A stretch of DNA of 64,000 bases from Peltaster fructicola (taxonomy: Eukaryota; Ascomycota; Dothideomycetes): assembly GCA_001592805.2 (NCBI GenBank), contig CP051142.1, forward strand, positions 620,001 through 684,000. The letters are read 5' to 3'. Shown piece by piece: positions 32,874 to 43,067 of the stretch. A program made the translations under genes and the position numbers. The notes beneath the pieces were generated by a model. The model worked only from the letters and a program-made list of their open reading frames with translations, ran no database searches and was not told the DNA's origin. How positions within the stretch are numbered: the stretch's first letter is position 1; every line of letters starts with the position of its first letter.

Positions 32874-35419
32874 TCATCGGGTGATGATGAGACCGAATCC
32901 ATCCACCCATGCGCCGCATGTGCCATAGATGCCTGCAATGCTGTAGCCACGTGGTGGAAGTAAGGTGTAGCTATAGAAGGTGTTAGTAGATGCATGTAAG
33001 CTGAAAGGTGACTACTCACAGAGAACCGCCTTGGCTGCCGTAGAAGTCGCTACGGCGGCCATCGCTGGTGAGAATCTGGATGCCATCGATGTAGTAGCCA
33101 GCGCGGACGGCGAATCAATGATGGTCTCGCCCTTCCAGATATTGAGTGCGAAGTCGTCGCCGCCCTCCTTGCCACCTCGCTTGCCAAACAGAAGACGTTT
33201 GCCGCCCTCATAGAAGAACTCCATGCCGTCAAGCGCTGCGCCATGATAGATTCTGACAGACAAGAGAGGCTCCTTCTGCTTCCATGCTGTGCTAAAGATC
33301 ATTTCCTGTGGCTGGGAGCCTTCCATAGCTGAGGAGCCAAGCTTACTGCTCTTGAATCCTGGCCGACCATCAGGCAGCTTGTATCTGGCTTCCTTTGAGT
33401 AGAGTGAATAGACGTCCTTCACTTCGTGGCGTTCGCCATTGCACGAGAATATGTCAATGCGCAGCTTTCGACCTCGCTTCTCCGCGGGTAGTCGATCTTT
33501 GATGGTCTGATCAGAGAGTGTGACTTGTTTCGGCGGGCCATTAGGACCGTAATCGCTGTCCCTATCTCGTGAGCGAGTAGTGCCGTGTTCGCTGTATTCG
33601 ATCCAGTGGTGACATTCGTCGTCTCCTTCTGGGAAGAATTCGATCCAGGCAATGCCGGCCTGATTCGTCACCAAGATTGAGTTGTTCTCAACACCCCATA
33701 CTTGAGTTGTGGTGTCTGTTGTCGCTGGATCGTTGGGTATCCTGAAGCATGGATGATATCTGAAACGCAGAGTGTCTAGACGATGCCATTCGCACTCGTC
33801 CTGTGGCAGGATCAGGCGCTGTCCAGGCTGTCGTGTGCGGGTCGAGTAGGGCTCTCGTGTGACGAATGTTCTGTTGAAGGTGGTGTAGTCTCGCAGCATA
33901 ACGCCAGATTCCTGATGTGGACAGCCAAGCAAATGACCAGTCTCGTGAAGGTGAGCGCCAATCCCTATGTTGGCAGCTTCCCAGCTACTGCCAGCTTCAC
34001 CACAGTCATTTGCAACGTGATTCGTATCAGTTCGTGTGCAATCCGAGAATGCAGGAACGACTTCATCGAGATGTGCAGGATATGATTGCAAGCAGTGCGA
34101 GCCGAAGATCGCGAGCTTGATTGTGTCGTCACCTCCTCCAAGCGCTGCATGTCCTCGCACCGTGCCGACATCTTTGTCCCACTTGGTGTCCATGAACATA
34201 CAAGACACATATTGTGGCCTTCCTGATTGCGCACGGAAGTAGTTCAACACAGCATCGTATGCTATGGAGTACAGCTCTCCGTTGCGCTTGGCTCCCTCGT
34301 ATTGTTGAGCTAGGTCAAGGTCGCGGATCTCTGCAACTGTCTTATCGAGGCGTATGACATGGATCTTGGCCTCGTTGCGCATTGTGCCTGCCTCGCTATC
34401 CTTGTATGCCAGCGTACCCAGTTGCCATTCCTCCTCGTATCTGTAACATCGCCTGCCGAAGCCTTGGCGATGCATCTGCTCAGCGGTGAATGCCTGCCAG
34501 AGATATGCGCACAGCCTGAACTTCTTTATTGCCATTGCCAGATCATTGCCTTCTTTTGCTACTCTCTCTGGTACGGCATCGTATGTTTCGTCAGAGTCCT
34601 TGGCAAGAAGAATACAGAGTTGAATAGGAGGTGAATCATTGAGTGGCAGGTAGTTGATGTGGATCCATGAGGTATGCGCATTGTTGCTTCCTGGTGCTTG
34701 AAGACGGGGTGAAGTGAACTCGAGTCGCAGACGATTTGGTCCGGGCTGCAGGCAAACTAGGGCTTTGAAGTGACTATCGTTGACAGGCCATTGTTGAGCA
34801 GGGAAGTTGTTTTGATGATGATGTACAGTGAGTGTGCCGTCGAGTGGCTGCTGTGGGTCGGCGCATTGGCCGAAGATGAGGAGGACTTTCTGGTGAACCT
34901 GTGTCTGTCAGCAGTTGTGCAGCAAACTTGACTTTGAACATACCCATGAACCATCCGAGACAGAGAGCACTCGTGGTGCCCATGGTGAAGTCGCAGGAGT
35001 CTGTCTCGTTGCTGGTTCGGTCTCGGTTGCTGGGGAGGCACTCTGCACAAATCAGTTATCGCTCATCGCCAGCTCTTTCAGACGCACCGCAATACTATAT
35101 CGCTTGCCGTAACCCGACGCGAGTCGCGGTCTGTTTCAGGATTGGTGGTGGTGTAGGGCCATGGTCTGAGGCGCTGTTCGTGGCCGTGGAAGGGAGGTTT
35201 GTGGTCGAGGCTTGCGTCGAGGAGGATGTGAAGGAGGTGAGCCCTTCCGAAGAAGGAGCTCAATGTTGACGAGCTCTTGTTGCGCTGCGTCGAGGGTTTG
35301 TCATTTGAGCCGTCATTGCTCAACGAAGTGCTGTCAGGCGAAGGGACATCGATCTCGGCGACCTTGAATGATGCTTTCGACTTTCGGCGAAGCGAGAGTG
35401 TGTCGATGAACGAAGGCAT
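32874..35419 (-). CDS. Zinc metalloprotease-like protein (YIL108W type) with jacalin-like tail; frame break
   Basis: The start MPSFIDTLSLRRKSKASF at 35419 leads into a Ser/Thr-rich region whose splicing is unclear. Then come an exon at 34944-35042 and a long exon from 34898: VHQKVLLIFGQCADPQQPLD, LEFTSPRLQAPGSNNAHTSW, VPERVAKEGNDLAMAIKKF, and the zinc site GAHLHETGHLLGCPH, an HExxHxxGxxH metzincin-type motif. The C-terminal 170 residues resemble a jacalin-like beta-prism (LSVRIYHGAALDGMEFFYEG). At about 33113 the frame breaks by -1: after WKGETIID the sequence continues in another frame as FAVRAGYYIDGIQILTSDGR, then splices (33019 to 32970) to YTLLPPRGYSIAGIYGTCG and stops at 32874. This is a sequencing error or a real mutation. 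Peptidase activity is inferred. Confidence 0.85.
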
Positions 35420-37193
35420 CGCTTCTGTGCTTCGTCTGTTGCGAACTGTTCGACGATGTTAGTTCTCATTCATCTGTGTTGCCGGGCGCGGCGACGGTGG
35501 TGTGCCGTTTGTGTTGTGGTGTTGATTACAGGCCGCGCGGAAGCTCGATTATTAGAACTAGGTGGGGCCAGCGCTGATGTCGTTGAGCTGCAGAGCAACT
35601 GCTAGCTAACAAGCGGCCAATGCTGGGGATGGGAGTAGGAAGGTGTACAAGACAACAAGCAGGCCCACAGATCTCAGAGTGATGTCGCAGCAGAGCGCAG
35701 TGGAAATGAGTGTATAATGTGAGTGAAACCTTGGAAAAGGGTTGTGAACTGCGAGATTCCGCCAGGTAGGAGCCGGCGGAAGGGTAGAGGGAACGGACGA
35801 AGAGAATGAGTACGATCGATTTGGCAGCGAGCAGGTCCGCACAGGAAAGCAGAGCAGATAGGTGTAATATTGATCGGACACCAGCTTTCTAGTGCCGCCT
35901 ACCGTGTTTCATGCCGTCTTAGACCTTGCATAGTCCGCGGGCATTGATGGGAGGAGGTTGGAGAAAACGTGCTACGTCAAGAACGGTGGGAAGAGCAAGC
36001 GGCTCATCTATAGTCTGCATGGCTATAAATATATAGCGTCATTTTCTTCGTAGTCGCTGCACTGAGGCAGAGCCCGGTTGTTGTACGATATCATCATCTC
36101 TAACGGCGCGTGAGCACTGAGCACATGGCTCTGACGATCATCGAGATCTTTGAGATAGACGAGATGGTAGGACTTCTTAAGCCTTCTCCTCTGCCACGCA
36201 GGCCTCAATCGTAGGTCGTCATGCTCTCGAGAGCCGCAAGTGGATAGCCGCAGATCTCAAATACGGGTTCTGTATTTGGCTCCATCGAAGCATCCTCGTC
36301 GTAGACCGGACGGAACTAGACAGTGATCCGCGTTGCTCAGTAGCCAATGCTGACCATCTGTTGGATGCACTACTAGAAGAGCTGCCGTCACTGGCGAAGC
36401 TCACGCAAAGCCTGGCATCGTGAAAAGGTGAATGTGAACATCCTTGTCAATCCGGACATGTGCTTGCTAGGCATCTGAGGTTTCCTGATCGCCGTACAGC
36501 GGGAGTGTCCTTCCTGTCCTGAAGATAAGGTCCGTTCGTACACTCAAAAGTGAAGAAGACGACTGCGGCTTGAAAGATAAGCAAACAAGGAAGATGCGCC
36601 GACCTGGATTTCAGCACTCCATTCTTGTTCTTCGAGAAGCGTGCTCGCCTATTGTGAGTGGGCAAATGCTAAATCGAGGCCAAGCAAGGAATGCAGCCAC
36701 AGATACATCCGAAAGGAGATGTACATTGGTATTGTGACACGGCGCTTGCGTTCATGTCTCTTGCCCAGCCTGCGAAGAGTGAGCACAATAGTATTGACAG
36801 CCTCTCGAGTAGATGCCTGATAGCTATTTCCACCGAGTCCCATGTTCAAGGTCCGGCGTGAAGGGATTATTGTATCAGGGAATTTCCCATTGCTCGTTCC
36901 AGAGGTAGCCGCGATCTGCCAGCAGCACTGACAAGCCACAAGCGAAGTTACAAATCGCCGATTGCTTGCTGCTGATCACCACCTGTGAAAGCATACCACC
37001 AGCTTACTTACGGAACACTATTCTGGATCACTCCGACAACCAGGCTTCCATATACACAGCTCTTTGCGATCGTATGTCATCGAGTATTGTCAGCAGAGCA
37101 AGCAGCACCACTCTTCAGTCGAGCGTGTGAGCGCCGCAGACAACGTCCCGCTTTCCACAGCTGAGACTGTCTCTCCCTACCACTCACACAGAT
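35420..37193. other. 1.8 kb divergent intergenic region
   Basis: The longest stretch without a gene in the window, between the divergent metalloprotease-like and Whi5/Nrm1-like genes. Short open frames of 60-96 codons lack protein-like composition. A TATAAATATATA element lies at about 36024-36035, far from either start, and could belong to an untranslated or unannotated transcript. The 200 bases before 37194 include pyrimidine-rich blocks typical of a fungal start region. Confidence 0.45.
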
Positions 37194-38346
37194 ATGGAGG
37201 CTCACTACCATCTCGGACCGCCTGAGGAGGTCGCAAATCGAGTCCTCCGCAGAGTGCAAGTGTCAAAGGTATGACTATACGAAGTGCTGTCAATGTCGTT
37301 CGTAGACTGACGTTTTCTTCCTTGCACAGATGACTCGAGCCCTGCAAGATCGTCTAGCCCTTGCCAATGTCAAGATGCAGAATGGATGGGAGAATATGAG
37401 TCTGGATGCACTCGAGCCGAAGATTGAGGATAACCTGCGGAGAAAGAGACCTGCTTCGAGCAATGATACCACATCGGACGCTGCCTCGACCACATCCAGC
37501 AGGATTCATTCGAGTCGAGGCTTGAGTTCGTCTCCTCTGACGGCGCCCATGTTCTCAGACGACCTTCAGACAAGCGGACGAGACCTCAAGCGAGTACGCT
37601 CTACACAGTTCTCGAGACCGCCTCTCTCTGGCTCAGCGACTGGGAGAAGAGCTAGGATAGTGTCACAGCCGTGGAAGACATCCCATAATCTGCCCGAGTC
37701 TTCGCCTATCAAGCATAGCAAGCACGCTCGCTTTGACTCCAACAACATCTCTTTCATCTCCGAGACATCCACCATCGCAGACGAGCCACCGTCACCAGAC
37801 CTCAGTGAGGAGGATGACGCCGATCTACCAGTGCACAGCTTCAGCATGCACAACACCACCACTCGCATCAACCCAACTTCACCACCTCGCACACCTTCGC
37901 CAGCTCGCCGACTACGTAAGACACACAATGTCTCGTGGTCCCGAACACCCAAGACTGGCGAAGAAGGAGCCGATCTCCTTATCTACCTAGCAACATCACC
38001 TTCCGCCAATCAGACGGTCAAGCCTACAATACTTCCACCAACAACACCTCCGTGCAAGTCGACACCGCTGCCATCGTCACACATGACTCCAGGCACAAGT
38101 GGCACCGGCTTCCTAGGCTTTGGCCCAACCACACCGGGCACGAACTTCAACTTTGCAGATTTTGTCAACGTGACACCCTCACCAGCACAAGCACCATGGT
38201 CGAGAACGCCGATAGCAGGCCGCACACCCGGCGCTTCTGCTCGACGCAAGCTGAACTTTGATAACCTCATGCCACCGAGTCCGACCTTGACTCGCAATAG
38301 CAAACAGGGTCTTGCCATGGAACTAGGCGGCGAGCTGGTCTCCTGA
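37194..38346 (+). CDS. Whi5/Nrm1-like cell-cycle transcriptional repressor
   Basis: Exons 37194-37268 and 37330-38346 (61-base intron) give 363 residues. The first exon encodes MEAHYHLGPPEEVANRVLRR, and the junction leads into MTRALQDRLALANVKMQNGW followed by ENMSLDALEPKIE. This is the short conserved motif of the Whi5/Nrm1 family, which binds SBF or MBF at G1/S promoters. The rest is disordered with many Ser/Thr-Pro sites (TSPPRTPSPARR, TPGTSGTGFLGFGPTTPGT) fit for cyclin-dependent kinase, a LLIYLATSPS block and a conserved ARRKLNFDNLMPPSPTLTR end. Role inferred from family: repression of G1/S genes, relieved by phosphorylation. Whether it is the Whi5 or Nrm1 ortholog cannot be said. Confidence 0.87.
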
Positions 38347-39053
38347 TTCTTAGTCCATCGGCAACACTTCACTTCAAGCACTCTATACCACGAAGCATAT
38401 GATAATTCCCTTTTCCTTTCCTTTCAGTACAATACTATGGCACAAGATGTCAAGAACGCCAGCGATACAGGTCAAACACAGCTCTGACCGGTGGGACTTG
38501 AGATATACAATGGATGAAGGGAGGCGAGCAAAGACCTCCTTCTGTGGCGCCGGTGACCCTCGCGCCCATATTTGCGCCCTCCGGCCTGCGATTATCAGTA
38601 GCGAGTGTAGCATTTCAGTGTAGTCGACGATCTAGTCGATGTATGCCATCTCAGGTACATTTTTCAGCTCAGGGATGCCGCGCCTGAAAAACGCCACGCG
38701 ACGCTGTTTCTTCAGTCCACTGGCATGTGGAGCGGCATTGGCGACGCAGGGACTATCAAGTCGTCACTATGTCGTGTCGCAACTATCAACAAAACTTTGC
38801 AGAGCTGCTTGGAGCATCACGCAGTGGGTTCTGAGTGCGTATCTGTTGAAGAATGATTCCACTATCAGCATTGGGAGACGCGACGCAGGATGTAGCGTGT
38901 TTCATAAGCAGCAGGAGACCTCCGATTGGTTAGGGCAATGCATGCGACAATGTGACGTTCCTACGGTCTGACTGTGTCCTTTCATGAATGTTGCTCGCAC
39001 GATAGTAGTCCCTCTCTCACACACACAACAGACCATGCTCTAAGCCCGCCATC
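38347..39053. other. Intergenic, tandem genes
   Basis: A 707-base gap holding the 3' flank of the Whi5/Nrm1-like gene, with a TTTCC-rich tract near 38409-38430, and the promoter of LCB1, with a CA repeat (CTCACACACACAAC) just before the start. I see no additional gene. Confidence 0.45.
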
Positions 39054-40676
39054 ATGAACTCGACACTATTCACCAACTTTCAAGGCACCGAGTTGCCCTC
39101 CTCGGCCCTCACATTAATCGATAAAGCAGTATCCTCTTTCCAAAGCATACCGGGATCCGCAATCATCGTCAGATACATACGATCCTCCTACCAAGACGAC
39201 CCCATCCGCTCAGTGATCGAGCTCTTCCTCCTCATCTTCGCGATCCGATACCTCCTCGCGCCATCATACAGCACAAACAAAGCCAAGAACGTCCATCTGA
39301 CAGAAGAAGAGATCGATGAGCTGGTCGAGGACTGGACGCCCGAGCCACTCGCAGCAGCCGAGACGGACTTCGAAAAGACTGAAAATGAGAAGCGACCGGT
39401 CATTGTAGGACCAAGTGCTCCCAAGAGCAAGCTGAGCAACGGACGCACAGTGACGAACCTCGCCAACTACAACCACTACGGTTTCGCAAACAACCCAGAA
39501 CTCGCTCAGAAGGCGATCAACGTCGTTCGCACGTACGGCGTGGGTCCATGCAGTCCACCAGGATTCTACGGCACACAAGATGTGCACATGAAGAGCGAGG
39601 CTGATATCGCGGCACATCTTGGCACGCAAGCTTGTATCATCTATGCTCAGAGCTTTAGCACTATCTCGTCTGTGATTCCAGCATTCAGTAAGAGAGGCGA
39701 TATCATTGTCGCAGACAAGGCGGTCAACTTCGCAATCAGGAAGGGCATCCAGATCAGCAGAAGCACGATTCGATGGTATGAACACAACGACATGGATGAC
39801 TTGGAGAGAGTGCTGCAAAGAGTCGTTAAGGAGGGCTCTAGAAAGCCTCTGACTAGACGCTTCATCATCACCGAGGGCTTGTTCGAGAACGTCGGTGATG
39901 TCTCCGACCTGCCAAAGCTGATTGAGTTGAAGCTCAAGTACAAGTTCCGACTTATCCTCGATGAGACCTGGTCATACGGAATCCTCGGAAGAGCCGGACG
40001 TGGCATCACAGAGCACCAGAATGTCGATCCGGAATCTGTGGACATGATCATTGGTGGCCTTGCTGGTGCTCTTGCTTCAGGTGGAGGCTTCTGTGCTGGA
40101 ACTGCCGAGATCTGTGAGCATCAAAGACTCAGCGCTAACGCATATACCTTCTCTGCAGCACTACCTGCGTTACTGGCTACGACTGCGAGCGAAACTGTAG
40201 CTCTTTTGCAGGAGCAGCCAGAGATCATTCAGTCATTACGGGAGAGCATCAAGCTCATGTGGGCACAACTCGATCCTAGAAGCGAGTGGATGAAATGTAC
40301 CAGCAACATCAGCAATCCAACCATGCTGCTTGTGCTGAAGGAAGAGCACATCCTAGCAAGACGCTTGACAGCCACAGAGCAGGAGAGTCTTCTACAGGAT
40401 ATCGTCGACGAGGTATGTTTGGGATGGTCGTAAGCACACACATATGATACTGACATGTCCTAGGCACTCGTGAACGGCGTACTCATCACTCGATTGAAGG
40501 CAATGCCTGCAGCGCTTGGCAAGTCTCCAAAGGAACTCGCCAAGGACTGGTCAGCACTTCCAGCGCTCAAAGTCTGCGTCTGTAATGGCCTGTCCAAGAA
40601 AGATCTCGAGAAAGCTGGCATCACCATTCGACACGCTATCACGACTGTCATGAAAGGCAAGAAGTGGCAGAGGTGA
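39054..40676 (+). CDS. LCB1: Serine palmitoyltransferase subunit 1
   Basis: Exons 39054-40412 and 40464-40676 (51-base intron) give 523 residues. Lcb1 pairs with Lcb2 in the ER membrane to condense serine with palmitoyl-CoA, the first step of sphingolipid synthesis. A membrane segment VIELFLLIFAIRYLLAP near residue 52-70 precedes the PLP-fold domain: TNLANYNHYGFANNPELAQ, GPCSPPGFYGTQDVHMKSEA, FIITEGLFENVGDVSDLPKL, LILDETWSYGILGRAGRGIT. Where catalytic aminotransferases of this group carry the PLP lysine, this sequence reads MIIGGLAGALASGGGFCAG, without lysine, as expected for the regulatory Lcb1 rather than Lcb2. The C-terminal exon GVLITRLKAMPAAL closes the fold. Confidence 0.97.
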
Positions 40677-41425
40677 CTCGTGCAGGAACAAGATAGCCCG
40701 TGGTCTTCTGTGCTGGGTAAGATCATAGGACGATGACTGCCGTGCACTCGAAATAATTCACCCTGCGGCGACGCCAATGATGAACAGAGCACAAACTAGA
40801 ATGTACCAAGTAATGTATAAACACTAATAACAAATTCTGATGAGATCTCATCTTGAAGCCAATGCTCAGCATCACGAAGTGCCCGCCACCCTATAAGTGG
40901 TAGCTCCAAACACCCAACCACCTCCGCACGTCAGTCTAATCATATCCACGTAAACATGGCTTGACTTTTGCACAATCTCGTGCGCCTTGTCTCTATTCTC
41001 TTCTTACACCTATTCTAACGGCTGTCAGAGCTTCCCACAACATTGTACAGACAATCCAACTTCTTAGCATTCGCTTCATCACAGCCCGTTGCGCAAGAAT
41101 CTACACGACATCAACACGCGTACGCAATCGTCCGGACTACCCTTGTTGATTGCATCTTATTGCAGGCTGCGCTACACACCGCATCTTTAAGTGGATAGCA
41201 GAGCCACGGCGGACGTCGAACAACCACGAGTGCAGCGACGCAAACAGAACCATCTTCTGTGCCTGCAACGTCCCGCGACCGCAGTACCGTACCACAAGCC
41301 CTCACCGACCGCACCGCCGGGTGCTGAAGAATAGCAGAGGGAGAATCGCACATCACACCCTGAGGAGAGCATAAACAAACCGGTCGCCTATACTAGGCCG
41401 CACTCACATACACCACCTTCACATA
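40677..41425. other. Intergenic, tandem genes
   Basis: A 749-base gap. An AT-rich patch near 40795-40850 (ATGTATAAACACTAATAACAA) fits 3' end formation of LCB1. The region before 41426 holds the promoter and leader of the membrane protein gene. Short frames on both strands are not convincing. Confidence 0.45.
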
Positions 41426-42037
41426 ATGGCTAGAAGCGAGATATCGAGATCGCGCGTTGTTGTGCGCGAGAGCTACTACTGGCCAGATCAACAACTGAAC
41501 CTGTGGATATTAGTCATGCTAGCTACGGGAGGCACGTTGATGGGAGTCTTTGCGAACTTCGTGATCGTACAAAATCAGCTCAATGGATTGGGTATACCAT
41601 GGTAAGTTAAGCAAGACTGCAGGCACAGGCGCAATGATTGACATATTCGCAGGATCATGCCATACGGAATCACCGTGGGAGCGCTGCTGGTCGTCTTCAT
41701 TCTTATCATACTCGGTCTCGTCGTTCAGCGACGACTAATACCAGGCGTCGTCATGCTAGGCTCATTCATCCTTCTTGTACTATTCATTGCGGGCCTCGTG
41801 GGGACAGCGATACAGCTCTTCGGACCAGCGAGTAACATCAACGGCAATTGCCAGCAGTACGTCTACAACCAACCTCTGCGGAACCTCGACGTCTACACCC
41901 TGGCCTGGCTTGAGCAGAACAGTATCTGCCAATCGTGGCAGGCTGCCTTCGCCTTCTGGATTGTTGGCACAGTCTTTCTGGTGTATATGATTGTTATCGC
42001 CAGTACGGTAGCAAGAGGTGGGTATGGTGAGCCATGA
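41426..42037 (+). CDS. Four-span membrane protein, conserved in fungi, unknown function
   Basis: Exons 41426-41601 and 41653-42037 (51-base intron) give 186 residues. The short cytosolic-looking N-terminus MARSEISRSRVVVRESYYWP is followed by DQQLNLWILVMLATGGTLMG, the first of four hydrophobic helices: LWILVMLATGGTLMGVFANF, ITVGALLVVFILIILGLVV, PGVVMLGSFILLVLFIAGLV and AAFAFWIVGTVFLVYMIVIA. The loop between helices 3 and 4 holds two cysteines (INGNCQQY, NSICQSW) that may form a disulfide on the lumenal or outer side. The splice completes a Trp codon (GIPW). I recognise it as a conserved ascomycete membrane protein without known role. Size and topology recall tetraspan or MARVEL-type proteins, but no family is firmly matched. 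Confidence 0.82.
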
Positions 42038-42210
42038 TCCCGTTGTATTCAGCATCTATCGGCGGTTCAAAACACGGTATGTTATAGGCCGGCATAGCAT
42101 TGTAAGGCTAAGAATGGCCGTGGGAGTTTACGAGACAGACTACTGAGTCCTGGTCGTGGAGTCAATATTGACGATTTATGAATGATACCCGATTATTGCT
42201 CCTCTCGAGC

Positions 42211-42852
42211 TCATTTCTTTCTCAATACGAGCATGATTCCACCACTATTTAATCCCTCGATGATGCCAAACTCATCTGTACTAACAACGTCTACGAGTTC
42301 CTCGCTCTTCATGGCATCTGCTTCTTTGCGGTAGCCACCGGACTCCCAGATCTCGTTGTGAACAGTGGCAACGATGAGTCCACCTGACGAAACTATTCTG
42401 ACGAATTCGCGAAGAGCACCAGGACCAACATGGCCTTTGGTCAGCGTGCCACAGCAAGCAATGATGTCGTAGCTATCGGCTTCGTATGATGTCTGCTTGC
42501 TGAGGTCTACGGCATCGAGTCTGTGATAGACGCCTCTTCGAGCTGCAGCCTCGAGCATGCCGGGTGAGACATCGCAGCCGGTTAATGTCATCCTCTTGCC
42601 TAGTGTGGATTGCTTGAGCAAATCTCCGACAAGACCAGTGCCACAGCCAGCGTCTAAGATGGTGAGTTGTCTAGAAGATGGCTGCACACTGGCCTCGATC
42701 GCTTCCACAGTTCTTTGCGGCGATACATATCTCTGACTGTCCAAGTCTTCGTCGTATGACGCAGCCCACTCATCGTATAGGGTCTTCGCACCAGAGGTCT
42801 CTGTCAATGCATATGCGCGCTCAAGGAAGGTATTGTCGTCTGTGGAAGCCAT
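42211..42852 (-). CDS. METTL27-like SAM-dependent methyltransferase
   Basis: A single exon of 213 residues from MASTDDNTFLERAYAL; an in-frame Met at 42978 would add 42 residues that look non-coding. AKTLYDEWAASYDEDLDSQR is typical of the Williams-Beuren-region methyltransferase 27 group. Motif I is LTILDAGCGTGLVGDLL, motif II MTLTGCDVSPGMLEAAARRG, and SYDIIACCGTLTKGHVGPGA, GGLIVATVHNEIWESGGYR follow. Class I Rossmann-fold methyltransferase; the substrate is unknown for this group in fungi. It lies between the convergent membrane-protein gene (173 bases apart) and the RECQ helicase gene on the same strand. Confidence 0.9.
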   Translation of the reverse strand: MASTDDNTFLERAYALTETSGAKTLYDEWAASYDEDLDSQRYVSPQRTVEAIEASVQPSSRQLTILDAGCGTGLVGDLLKQSTLGKRMTLTGCDVSPGMLEAAARRGVYHRLDAVDLSKQTSYEADSYDIIACCGTLTKGHVGPGALREFVRIVSSGGLIVATVHNEIWESGGYRKEADAMKSEELVDVVSTDEFGIIEGLNSGGIMLVLRKK

Positions 42853-43067
42853 GGCGATTGATGTGCCTGTGGTTGCAACAGAAATGTAGCTATGTTGGTA
42901 TATGCCTCGCTTGCTGACTACGAAATATGTAGGTGCATTGTCACTTTCTTCGCACGCTACGTGAAGCGATACTGACAATGCTGTGGATTCGAGTACTTGT
43001 TGCTTCGTCGTGTCCCTCTACATAGCAGAGTTGTGGCTTGGCCTCCATAACCTCTCGCCTCACATCG

